A stretch of DNA of 64,000 bases from Thiobacillus denitrificans. Its GTDB lineage: Bacteria > Pseudomonadota > Gammaproteobacteria > Burkholderiales > Thiobacillaceae. Positions within the stretch are counted from its first letter, which is position 1, and each line of letters opens with the position of its first letter. Under the pieces are notes generated by a model, which was not told the DNA's origin, searched no databases, and saw only the letters and a list, made by a program, of their open reading frames with translations. Shown one piece after another: positions 47,363 to 57,511 of the stretch. Location: assembly GCF_001530125.1 (NCBI RefSeq), contig NZ_LDUG01000016.1, positions 62,001 to 126,000 on the forward strand, read 5' to 3'. Position numbers and translations under genes: made by a program.

Positions 47363-48644
47363 TTCCTTGTTGCCCTGTTGCTGAGCCTGCCGCTGTCGGC
47401 GCAGGCTGCGCTCGCCATCCAGCACTGGCAAACGCCGCAGGGCGCGCGGGTGTTTTTTGTCGAAAGCCACGAACTGCCGATGCTCGATATTGCAGTCGAT
47501 TTCCCTGCCGGTAGCGCCCGCGATCCCGTCGGCAAGGCCGGCCTTGCCCATCTGACCCACGGCCTGCTCGATCAGGGCGCAGGCGGCCTCTCCGATACCG
47601 CCATCGCCCATCGCCTGGCCGATGTGGGCGCGGTGCTGTCGGGACGCCTCGACCGCGACCGCGCCGGGGTGACGCTGCGCACCCTGTCGTCCGCCGCCGA
47701 AAAGGACAAGGCGCTTGATATCCTTGCACGCGTGCTGCAACGCCCCGGTTTTCCGCAGGCGGTGATCAAGCGCGAAAAGCAGCGCCTGATCTCATCGATA
47801 CGCGAAGCCGAGGCCGATCCCGGTACGGTCGCCAGCAAGGCGTTTTACCGCGCGCTGTATGGTACGCATCCCTATGCGCACGATGAAGCGGGCGATCCCG
47901 CTGCCATCGCGCGGCTGACGCGCGGCGACCTGCAGGCGTTTTATCGCACGCATTACAGCGTGCCCAACGTGGTGATTTCACTGATGGGCGACGTCACGCG
48001 TGCCGAGGCCGAAGCCATTGCGGTTCGTCTGACGGCCGGTTTGTCGCGGGCGGCGGCGCTGCCGGCGCTGCCGCAGCCTGCGCCGGCAACGGCGTCCGAC
48101 ACGCGCATCGCCCATCCCTCCACGCAAAGCCATGTGCTGGTGGGGATGGTGGGGATGGCGCGCAACGACCCCGATTACTTCCCGCTGTTTGTCGGCAACT
48201 ACGTGCTGGGCGGCGGCGGCTTCGATTCGCAGCTGATGCGCGAGGTGCGCGACAAGCGCGGCTATGCCTACAGCGCCTACAGCTATTTCCTGCCGATGAG
48301 TGAGGCTGGGCCGTTCCAGTTGGGCCTGCAGACCAAGCTGGAGCAGACCGACGACGCGTTGAAGGTGGCGCAGGCGACGCTGCGGCAGTTCATCGCCGAG
48401 GGCCCCTCTGAGGCCGAACTCACCCAGGCCAAATCCAACCTCACCGGCGGGTTTCCGCTGCGCATCGACAGCAACCGGAAAATCCTCGATTACCTGTCGG
48501 TGATCGGCTTCTACAAGCTGCCGCTGGATTACCTGGACAGCTGGGTCGACCAGGTCAATGCGGTCGACGTGGCAGCGGTGAAGCAGGCGTTTGCCCGCCG
48601 TGTCGATCCCGACAAGCTGGTCACCGTGGTGGTGGGAACGGGCA

Positions 48645-48655
<11 letters not shown>
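47288..48655 (+). CDS. M16 family peptidase-like protein (non-catalytic partner)
   Basis: 455 residues from ATG 47288, or 435 from ATG 47348. The zinc motif is lost: GLAHLTHGLLDQG replaces HxxEH, so it should be the non-catalytic half of a heterodimer. Substrate-binding features remain (EVRDKRGYAYSAYSYF with the conserved Arg-Tyr pair, and LGGGGFDSQLMREV). The first codons form pentapeptide repeats (ALSIK-ALSIN-ALAIK) before the real signal peptide MLIKSFLVALLLSLPLSAQA, so ATG 47348 may be the ancestral start. It overlaps the first M16 gene by 11 bp. Confidence 0.9.
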
Positions 48656-49980
<1,325 letters not shown>

Positions 49981-49998
49981 CGCTAACCGTACCTGGGT

Positions 49999-51963
49999 TC
50001 AGGCCGTTTTAACCAGTCGCGCCTCGGTCAGGTCATCGGACAGGGCTTCGACGATGCGCGCGTTGATTCGCGCCAGCTGGTCCAGTTGATCGCTCGCGGT
50101 TCCGATTGACGCCTCGAGTTCGGCGATACGGTCATCCAGCGTTTCGGTCGCGGCATGGATGCGGCTGACGCTTTCCAGGCGGCGCTTGAGCTGGATCTTG
50201 TGTTCGCGCACCTGGGTTTCCATCGGCGAGATCAGTGCCTTCAGCCAGGCTTCGGTTTCGCTGTTGGCGAGTTCGAATACCTGCACCACCTTGCTGGCCA
50301 GCGTCTCAAAAAAGCGCGCGGTCAGCTGGTGCTGGCCCAGGGTCAGCATCTTGAAAACCGTATTGAAGCGCTCGTCGAAAATGCGTTCCAGGCGCGCCAT
50401 TTCCTTACGGTATTTGCGCAGGCTGTGGTCCGGCGGGTTGACCGCCGCCAGCCCATGCTCGTCGCTGAACTTCTGGTACATCGCCGTCATCATGGCGCGG
50501 ATTTCCTGGATTGATTCCGCTGAAGCCTTCAGGTTGCCGTCCACCTGGCGGAAGAAACGCCCCATCGCCTCGCGCAAGCCCATGCTGAAATGGCTTTTTT
50601 CCATTGTCATCCGGGTATGGCGCACTTCGTCGCGCAGCGCCTGCATGCCGAGATGCCGCCGCAGCGTGTCGACCTGTGAGGCGAATACATTGCGCAACGC
50701 ATTGAACTGCTGCAGGCCGCGCTCGAACTGCTGCTTGTCCTCGTTGGCCTTGACCATCATGTGCTGGATGACGTCGCGGTTCTTGCCGCGCAGCCCTTCC
50801 AGCTCGTCGACCTGATCCTGGATGGTGGCGAGCCGGGTTTCCAGCAATTCGGTGGTCTTGATGACCACATCCTCCACGCTGGCCTGGGCCGATTCGCTGA
50901 CCAGCGCCTGCTTGTGGGGAATCAGTTCCTGCGTCAGCGCCGCTTCCAGCTCGGGCAGGCGGCTCTTTGCCAGCAGGGCAGGGTCGTTCTTTACCTTGGC
51001 GACGAGCGCTTTCTGCGCCGACACCGGGTAGACCTGGCTGGCGGGCAGGTCGAGCAAGGCCGCGCTGCCGGCGACCTGCTTGGCGATTTCGGCGTCGATT
51101 TCGGCCGGCGTCTTGAGTTCGTCCCACAGGCCGTCGATTTTGTTCAGCACCACCAGACGCGCCCGGCTGGCACCCTGCACCGGGGCGATGTATTGACGCC
51201 AGATTTCGATGTCCGACTTGGTGACGCCGGTGTCTGCACTCAGCAGAAACAGCACGGCATGCGCGCTGGGCAGCATGTTGAGCGTGAGTTCGGGCTCGGT
51301 ACCGATGGCGTTCAGCCCCGGGGTGTCGAGGATGACCAGTCCCTGCTTCAGCAGCGGATGCGGAAAATTGATCAGCGCATGGCGCCAGCGCGGAATTGCG
51401 ATGCTGCCGTCGCGTTCCAGGCTGCGCGCGGTTTCCTCGTCATCCGGGTTGATCAGGCCGTAGGCTTCTGCGGTGGCGGCATCGACCTGCATGGTGTCGG
51501 CCAGCCGCATCAGGATTGCGCTCATCTCGTCGGCGGAATCGAGGTTGAGCGGGAATTCGGTCCATGCGTCGGCGTCGCGCTTGAAGTCGGCAATGCTGCC
51601 GTCGCGGGTTTTGGTCTCGATCGGCAGCAGGCGCAGCGAGGGGCGCAGAGTGGGGGTGTAATACAGCTCGGTGGTGCACATGGTGGTGCGCCCGGCGGAC
51701 GACGGCAGCACGCGTTGCCGGTAGTCCGAGAAGAAAATCGCGTTGATCAGTTCGGACTTGCCGCGCGAAAACTCGGCGACAAAGGCCACGTTCAGCGTGT
51801 CTTCCTGCAGCCGCCCCAGCAACTGGTTCAGCCGCATCTCGGATTCAGCGTCGCCCAGTTCCTGCGTGTTGAGCCAGTCGCGCAGCGCCTCGACGCGCAC
51901 GAACACAGCATCGCGCCAGGCACTGTAATGCTCGAATTCGTCAACCAGGGTTGTGGGTTTCAT
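49999..51963 (-). CDS. bacterial dynamin-like GTPase
   Basis: 654 residues. The G domain has P-loop AEFSRGKSELINAIF (Ala63 to Ser70; Ala replaces the first Gly, as I recall in proteobacterial dynamin-family proteins). Switch I is SAGRTTMCTTEL, G3 is VILDTPGLNAIG and G4 is LVVLNKID. The C-terminal half is long alpha-helical and coiled, with no obvious membrane helix. Such proteins may remodel membranes; the role here is unknown. ATG 51975 is an alternative start. The gene is single, not in the tandem pair seen in some dynamin systems. Confidence 0.85.
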   Translation of the reverse strand: MKPTTLVDEFEHYSAWRDAVFVRVEALRDWLNTQELGDAESEMRLNQLLGRLQEDTLNVAFVAEFSRGKSELINAIFFSDYRQRVLPSSAGRTTMCTTELYYTPTLRPSLRLLPIETKTRDGSIADFKRDADAWTEFPLNLDSADEMSAILMRLADTMQVDAATAEAYGLINPDDEETARSLERDGSIAIPRWRHALINFPHPLLKQGLVILDTPGLNAIGTEPELTLNMLPSAHAVLFLLSADTGVTKSDIEIWRQYIAPVQGASRARLVVLNKIDGLWDELKTPAEIDAEIAKQVAGSAALLDLPASQVYPVSAQKALVAKVKNDPALLAKSRLPELEAALTQELIPHKQALVSESAQASVEDVVIKTTELLETRLATIQDQVDELEGLRGKNRDVIQHMMVKANEDKQQFERGLQQFNALRNVFASQVDTLRRHLGMQALRDEVRHTRMTMEKSHFSMGLREAMGRFFRQVDGNLKASAESIQEIRAMMTAMYQKFSDEHGLAAVNPPDHSLRKYRKEMARLERIFDERFNTVFKMLTLGQHQLTARFFETLASKVVQVFELANSETEAWLKALISPMETQVREHKIQLKRRLESVSRIHAATETLDDRIAELEASIGTASDQLDQLARINARIVEALSDDLTEARLVKTA

Positions 51964-52041
51964 GGGGCCATCCATCAGATAAATCGCTGTAATTTAACGG
52001 TATCTTAATGACAAACTTGATTCGGGTGGAAGGACGTTGCA

Positions 52042-52854
52042 TCAACGTTGGCAGGTCGGGCAGTAAAAGCTTGCGCGCTGCCCCTGCACGATGCGGCGGA
52101 CCGGCGTGGCGCAGGTCTTGCAGGGCAGGCCGGCGCGATCGTAGACCCGCGTTTGCAGCTGGAAATAGCCCAGTTCGCCGTCGCTCGCGACGTAATCGCG
52201 CAGCGAGCTGCCGCCGGCGGCAATCGCCGCCGTCAGCACCTGTTTGATCGCCGCCGCCAGCCGCGCGCAGGCCGGGCGACTGAGGCGGCGAGCGGCAGTG
52301 GCGGGGCGGATGCCGGCATGGAACAGCGACTCGGACGCATAGATGTTGCCGACGCCGACCACCACCTGCCCATCCATGATGACCTGCTTGATCGCGGCGT
52401 TGCGGCGCTGGCACTGCGCATGCAGGTAGGCCGCATCGAACGCCGGCGTCAGCGGCTCCGGCCCCAGATGCGCCAGCAGCGGATGCCGCGCCACGTCGTC
52501 GGTCCATAGCACCGCGCCGAAACGGCGCGGGTCACGCAGCCGCAAGAGGGTGCCGTCGTCGAACAGCCAGTCGACATGGTCGTGCAGGGCGGCCGGCTCG
52601 TCGGGCCCGGCAAAGCGCAGGCTGCCCGACATGCCAAGATGCACGATCTGCGTGACGCTACCGAAATCGAACAGCAGGTACTTGCCGCGCCGGGCGAGCG
52701 AATGCAGCGTCAGTCCCGCCAGCCGTGCTTCCAGGTCATCCGGCACCGGCCAGCGCAGGCGCGGGTTGCGCACCATAATGCGCGTGAGCGCGCGGCCCTG
52801 CAGGCGCGGCAGCAGGCCCAGGCGGGTGGTTTCGACTTCGGGTAATTCGGGCAT
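52042..52854 (-). CDS. mutM: formamidopyrimidine-DNA glycosylase
   Basis: Removes 8-oxoguanine and ring-opened purines and cleaves the abasic site. 270 residues. Mature N-terminus PELPEVET carries catalytic Pro2 and Glu3, Lys is in LARRGKYLLF, helix-two-turn-helix in VGVGNIYASESLF, and the C-terminal zinc finger CKTCATPVRRIVQ ... FYCPTCQ is complete. Start fixed at ATG 52854 because Pro2 must follow Met. Confidence 0.96.
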   Translation of the reverse strand: MPELPEVETTRLGLLPRLQGRALTRIMVRNPRLRWPVPDDLEARLAGLTLHSLARRGKYLLFDFGSVTQIVHLGMSGSLRFAGPDEPAALHDHVDWLFDDGTLLRLRDPRRFGAVLWTDDVARHPLLAHLGPEPLTPAFDAAYLHAQCQRRNAAIKQVIMDGQVVVGVGNIYASESLFHAGIRPATAARRLSRPACARLAAAIKQVLTAAIAAGGSSLRDYVASDGELGYFQLQTRVYDRAGLPCKTCATPVRRIVQGQRASFYCPTCQR

Positions 52855-52995
52855 GGGGCAGGCTTCGATCAAGGAGAGGTTGACGCTACGCATGACGCCA
52901 TCACGCTATTTTGCTCCCGCACGCGGGAACCGAACCGATACACTGCGATTCTATATACCGCACTTCAACCCCTGAAGCCTTCCCCGATTTTGAAC

Positions 52996-54372
52996 ATGCG
53001 ACTTTCTTTGCTGCTGGTGATGCTGTTCAGCAGCGCGGCTTTGGCTGCGGATCCTTTCGGGGTGCTAGCGCGCACGCTGCCGTCGCCGGCGTCCGAGTTG
53101 CGCCCCGCAACCGCCTGCGAGGCGACGTCCGTTGCCGGCACGCTCACGCTGGCGCGCGCGGTCGAGCGCGCGCTGTGCGCCAATCCCGCCACCCGCAGTG
53201 CCTGGCTCACGTCGCGGCTGCGCGCCGCCGAACGGGGGCAGGCGCAAAGCGCGTACCTGCCCGACATTTCGCTCAGCGGCCGTCTGGCGGCCAACAGCGA
53301 CGACCTGCTGCCGAGCGACCGCAGCGCTTGGCAATTCGGGCTGGATGCGCAATATCTCCTGTATGACTTTGGCGGGCGCGCCGCACGCAGCGATGCCGCC
53401 GAAGCGCTGTTGGCCGCCGCGCGCGCCAGCCATGATGCGAGTGTGCGTCTGCTGTATCTGCAAACCGTCACGGCCTATTTCAACCTGGCAACCGCTCAGG
53501 GCGCCGTGCTCGCCGCCCGCGAAACCGAGGCGTCCGCGCTCGAGGCGTTGAAAGCCGCTACGGCACGGGTGGAGGTGGGCACCGCCATCCCGCTGGATCG
53601 CCTGCAGGCAAAAACCGTGCATACCCAGCGCCAGATCGAGCGCATTCGCGCCGAGGGCGAAGCCGCGCGGCTGCGCGGCGAATTGGCCGCCCTGATGGGG
53701 GATGTCAACCAGACCGCCTGGACGCTGCAGGACGACGAGGCCGCCTTCAGCCAGCCGCTCGACCTTGGCCGGGCGGTGGAGGCGCTGATCGAAGCTGCGC
53801 GCATCCGCCGGCCGGAATTGCGCGCGGCCGAGGCCACGCTGCTGGCGCGCGAGGCCGGCGTGCGCAGCGCCGAGGCCGCTGGCAAGCCGCGTCTGTCGGC
53901 CTTTTTCGATGCGCGCCGGCAGGACAGCGGTGCACTGGCTGCCACCAGCTCCAGCCTGGGGGTTAATCTGACCATCCCGCTGTTCACCGGTTACCGCAGC
54001 ACCTATCAGATCGCCGCCGCGCAGACCCAGGCCGAACTGGCGGCGGTCGAGCGCGATCGCGTCGGCAATCAGGTGGCGCTGGAGGTATGGCGCACTTTTT
54101 ACCGCCTGCGGAGCGAGACCGCGGCGGACAGCCGCAGCGCCGATCTGGTGGAAAGCGCCGCCGCCGCCGAAAAACTGGCGCTCGGTCGCTATCAGGCCGG
54201 GCTCGGCATTCTGCTCGACGTGCTGAGCGCGCAGGCCAACCTGGCGCAGGCGCGCCAGGGCCAACTGCAGACCCGGCTGGGCCTTCGGGTGGCGCGGGCC
54301 GAGCTGGCGCAGGCCATGGGCGAACTGAGCTGGGACTGGATGGAACGCGTGCAACAGGAAACCATGCAATGA
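52996..54372 (+). CDS. TolC-type outer-membrane efflux protein
   Basis: 458 residues with signal peptide MRLSLLLVMLFSSAALA. Two internal repeats of the outer membrane efflux domain are visible: the first with LTLARAVERALCANPATRSAW and DAQYLLYDFGGRAARSDAA, the second with LTIPLFTGYRSTYQIAAAQTQ and the closing LGIGILLDVLSAQ-type segment ARYQAGLGILLDVL in outline. It forms the outer channel for MacA-MacB encoded next. Overlaps the macA start (ATGCAATGA). Confidence 0.92.
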   Translation: MRLSLLLVMLFSSAALAADPFGVLARTLPSPASELRPATACEATSVAGTLTLARAVERALCANPATRSAWLTSRLRAAERGQAQSAYLPDISLSGRLAANSDDLLPSDRSAWQFGLDAQYLLYDFGGRAARSDAAEALLAAARASHDASVRLLYLQTVTAYFNLATAQGAVLAARETEASALEALKAATARVEVGTAIPLDRLQAKTVHTQRQIERIRAEGEAARLRGELAALMGDVNQTAWTLQDDEAAFSQPLDLGRAVEALIEAARIRRPELRAAEATLLAREAGVRSAEAAGKPRLSAFFDARRQDSGALAATSSSLGVNLTIPLFTGYRSTYQIAAAQTQAELAAVERDRVGNQVALEVWRTFYRLRSETAADSRSADLVESAAAAEKLALGRYQAGLGILLDVLSAQANLAQARQGQLQTRLGLRVARAELAQAMGELSWDWMERVQQETMQ

Positions 54373-55496
54373 AAAAAACAGGAATGCTGGTGCTGCTGGT
54401 CATCATGATCGGCGCAGCGGGGTGGTGGTGGAGCAGCAAGGGTAAGCCGGCCGAGTCGCAATACCGCACCGTGGCGGTGGACCGCGGCGATATCAGCGCC
54501 CAGGTGTCGGCTAACGGCACGCTCAACCCCGTCACCTTGGTCAACGTCGGCACCCAGGTGTCAGGCACGGTGCGGCGCATCCAGGCGGATTTCAACCAGC
54601 AGGTGAAGGCGGGGCAGGTGCTGGCCGAGCTCGACCCGGCGCTGTTCCAGGCGGCGCTGGCGCAAAGCAGCGCCAACCTGGCCAACGCGCAGGCGCAGCT
54701 GAGGCTGGCCGAGGCCAACGCCGCGCGCATGCAGATGCTGTTCAAGCAGGAATACGTGTCGCGCCAGGAGCTCGATCAGGCCCAGGTGGCGCGAGAGCAG
54801 GCCATGGCGCAGGTGCGGGTGGCGCGCGCGCAGGTGACGCGCGACCAGACTAATCTGGGCTTCACGGTGATCCGTTCGCCGGTCGACGGCACCGTCATCA
54901 ACCGTCAGGTCGACGTCGGCCAGACCGTGGCGGCGAGCTTTCAGACGCCGACGCTGTTTCAGATCGGCAAGGACCTGACGCAGATGCAGATCGATTCCAC
55001 CGTGTCGGAAGCCGACATCGGACAGGTCAAGGTCGGGCAGCCGGTCAAGTTCCTGGTCGATGCGTTTCCCGACGCCCATTACAGTGGTGCGGTGCGGCAG
55101 GTGCGGCTGAACGCCAGAACCGAGCAGAACGTGGTCACCTACAACGTGGTGGTCGATGTCGCCAACCCCGATCTGGCGCTGATGCCGGGGATGACCGCCA
55201 ATCTGCGGGTGGAAGTCGAAACGCGCCCGGATGTGCTGCGGGTGCCGACGGCGGCGCTGCGCTTTCGCCCGCCGGTCGACCCGGCCGCAGAACGCGGCAG
55301 CACGCCGCGCGGTGCGGCGGTGCACGTGCTGGGTGCCGACGGCCAGCCGGTTCGTGTGGCGGTCAGGACCGGCATCAGCGACAAGGCCTACACCGAGATC
55401 GTCTCCGGCGAACTGAAGCCGGGCGATGCGGTGATTGTGGCCGACCTGGCGGCGAAAAAAGACACCGGCAGCATGCCGCGCGGGCGCCTGTTCTAA
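54369..55496 (+). CDS. macA: MacA-like periplasmic adaptor (membrane fusion protein)
   Basis: 375 residues. N-terminal anchor GMLVLLVIMIGAAGWWW, first beta-barrel/lipoyl halves around VSANGTLNPVTLVNVGTQVS, and a helical hairpin rich in Ala/Gln (LANAQAQLRLAEANAARMQM). Second lipoyl half is VIRSPVDGTVINRQVDVGQT. Links MacB to the TolC-like channel. ATG 54369 overlaps the TolC gene stop, and TAATG overlaps the ATPase gene. Confidence 0.92.
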   Translation: MKKTGMLVLLVIMIGAAGWWWSSKGKPAESQYRTVAVDRGDISAQVSANGTLNPVTLVNVGTQVSGTVRRIQADFNQQVKAGQVLAELDPALFQAALAQSSANLANAQAQLRLAEANAARMQMLFKQEYVSRQELDQAQVAREQAMAQVRVARAQVTRDQTNLGFTVIRSPVDGTVINRQVDVGQTVAASFQTPTLFQIGKDLTQMQIDSTVSEADIGQVKVGQPVKFLVDAFPDAHYSGAVRQVRLNARTEQNVVTYNVVVDVANPDLALMPGMTANLRVEVETRPDVLRVPTAALRFRPPVDPAAERGSTPRGAAVHVLGADGQPVRVAVRTGISDKAYTEIVSGELKPGDAVIVADLAAKKDTGSMPRGRLF

Positions 55497-56209
55497 TGGC
55501 GGAATTCGGCCAGCTGCTGATCGAGGTGTTGGGTATCGAGAAGGACTATCCGACCGGCGCCGGCGTGTTCCAGGCCTTGCGCGGGGTGAGCCTCGGCATT
55601 GCCGCGGGCGAGTTCGTCGCCATCATGGGCGCCTCGGGCTCGGGCAAGAGCACCTTCATGAACCTGCTCGGCTGTCTCGACCGCCCCACCCGCGGCAGCT
55701 ATCACCTCCATGGGCAGGACGTCAGCCGACTGTCATCCGACCAGCTGGCCGCGCTGCGCAACCGCGAAATCGGTTTCGTGTTCCAGGGCTTCAACCTGCT
55801 GCCCAAGCTCACGGCGCTCGACAATGTCGCGCTGCCGCTGATGTATGCCGGCATGGGGCGCCAGGCACGGCGGCAACAGGCGCAGGCGACGCTCAACCGC
55901 GTGGGGCTGGGCGACCGTTCGCACCACACGCCGCTGCAGCTGTCGGGCGGCCAGCAGCAGCGCGTGGCGATCGCGCGTGCGCTCGCCACGCGGCCGCGCA
56001 TCATCTTTGCCGACGAACCGACCGGAAACCTCGACAGCGAAACCAGCCGCCAGGTGATGGGATTCTTCAGCCAGCTCAACCACGAGGAGGGCATCACGCT
56101 GGTGCTGGTCACCCACGAAGCCGACATTGCCGCCTATGCGCGGCGGCGCATCCGCTTTCAGGATGGCCGCGTGGTGGAAGACGTGGCCATCGAGGCGGTC
56201 GCGGCATGA
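55496..56209 (+). CDS. macB: MacB-type ABC transporter ATPase
   Basis: 237 residues: Walker A GASGSGKSTFMNLLG, Q-loop FVFQGFNLLPKLTALDN, signature LSGGQQQRVAIARAL, Walker [14 protein letters not shown] and switch His in VTHEADIAAY. Closest to the LolD/MacB ATPase group. Here ATPase and permease are separate genes, unlike the fused E. coli MacB. Overlaps the permease gene by ATGA. Confidence 0.92.
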   Translation: MAEFGQLLIEVLGIEKDYPTGAGVFQALRGVSLGIAAGEFVAIMGASGSGKSTFMNLLGCLDRPTRGSYHLHGQDVSRLSSDQLAALRNREIGFVFQGFNLLPKLTALDNVALPLMYAGMGRQARRQQAQATLNRVGLGDRSHHTPLQLSGGQQQRVAIARALATRPRIIFADEPTGNLDSETSRQVMGFFSQLNHEEGITLVLVTHEADIAAYARRRIRFQDGRVVEDVAIEAVAA

Positions 56210-57429
56210 TCATCGCCAGCCTGTTCGAGACCGCGTGGCACGCGCTCACCACGCACCGCATGCGCAGCTTTCTTACCATGCTCGGCATGATGATCGGGGT
56301 GGCGGCGGTGATCCTCATGCTGGCGATCGGCCAAGGCGCGCAGGCCATGGTGCGCAGCGCGATCGAGTCGATGGGCAGCAATCTCTTCATCGTCATGTCA
56401 GGCGCCACCACGACCGGCGGCGCGCGGGTGGCGATGGGCAGCGCGCCCACGCTCACCTTCGCCGACGCCGACGCCATTCGCGATCTGCCGGACATCGTGG
56501 CGGCGGCGCCGGTGTCGCCCGGCAGCGCCCAGCTGATCTATGCCGGCCTCAACTGGAGCACGTCGGTCTTTGGCAGCACGCCGGACTACGCCATCGTGCG
56601 CGACTGGCCGATGGCGTCCGGCGGCTTCTTCAGCGAGGCCGACGTGCGCAGCGGCGCGCGGGTGGCGGTGATCGGCCAGGTGGTGGCGCGCGAGCTGTTC
56701 GGCGACGAGGACCCCATCGGCAAAATCATCCGCATCCGGCAGGCGCCGTTCGAGGTGATCGGCGTGCTGGCGGCCAAGGGCCAGAGCCTGGACGGGCGCG
56801 ATCAGGACGACCTGGTGATCGTGCCGATTTCCAGCGCGCAGCAGAAGATTTTCAGCAGCAGCCTGCGCAATCGCGCCCGCTTCATCATGGCGCAGGCGAC
56901 CTCGGAAAAAACCATGGATGCTGCGGAGTCCGCCATCAACGAGGTGCTGCGCAACCGCCATCGCATCGGCGTGGGACAGGAAGACGATTTCATCGTGCGC
57001 AACCTGACCGCGATCGCCGAAACCGCAGCGTCGACCACCCGCGTCATGAGCCTGCTGCTCGGTGCCATCGCGGCCATTTCGCTGGTGGTCGGCGGTATCG
57101 GCATCATGAACATCATGCTGGTGTCGGTGACCGAACGCACGCGTGAAATCGGCATCCGCATGGCAATTGGCGCCCGCCGACGCGACGTGCTGTGGCAGTT
57201 CCTGATCGAGGCGCTGACGCTGTCGCTGATCGGCTGCGCCATCGGCCTTGCGCTCGGCATCGGCGGCGCCTGGTTGGTCGAGCGCTTCGCCGGCCTGCCG
57301 GTCGCGGTGACGCCGGCCTCAGTGCTGATGGCGGTCGGCGTCTCCTTCCTTATCGGCGTGTTTTTCGGTTTTTATCCGGCGCGCCGCGCCGCCGGGCTCG
57401 ATCCCATTGAGGCGCTGCGCGCGCAATAA
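56206..57429 (+). CDS. MacB-type ABC transporter permease
   Basis: 407 residues. First helix near FLTMLGMMIGVAAVILMLAI, a large periplasmic domain (MacB_PCD; PTLTFADADAIRDLPDI ... YAIVRDWPMASGGFF), then the FtsX domain with three helices. These include LLLGAIAAISLVVGGIGIMN and the ERTREIGIRMAIGARRRDVL coupling segment. Exports peptides, lipids or drugs through the TolC partner; the substrate cannot be told. Last gene of the four-gene system. Confidence 0.92.
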   Translation: MIIASLFETAWHALTTHRMRSFLTMLGMMIGVAAVILMLAIGQGAQAMVRSAIESMGSNLFIVMSGATTTGGARVAMGSAPTLTFADADAIRDLPDIVAAAPVSPGSAQLIYAGLNWSTSVFGSTPDYAIVRDWPMASGGFFSEADVRSGARVAVIGQVVARELFGDEDPIGKIIRIRQAPFEVIGVLAAKGQSLDGRDQDDLVIVPISSAQQKIFSSSLRNRARFIMAQATSEKTMDAAESAINEVLRNRHRIGVGQEDDFIVRNLTAIAETAASTTRVMSLLLGAIAAISLVVGGIGIMNIMLVSVTERTREIGIRMAIGARRRDVLWQFLIEALTLSLIGCAIGLALGIGGAWLVERFAGLPVAVTPASVLMAVGVSFLIGVFFGFYPARRAAGLDPIEALRAQ

Positions 57430-57451
57430 GCGCCGCGCGTCTGAACCTAAC

Positions 57452-57479
57452 TTGCAGGCAGGCCTCGAACGCTTAGAAT
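57452..57479 (+). promoter_or_regulatory. candidate sigma-70 promoter for the TPR lipoprotein-lolB-ispE group
   Basis: TTGCAG (57452-57457) and TAGAAT (57474-57479) with a 16-bp spacer, 33 bp before the TPR gene start. Suggests this core operon starts here rather than from the macAB transcript. Confidence 0.45.
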
Positions 57480-57511
57480 CGTGGCAGGCAACCCCACCGA
57501 CAAGGCACAAC

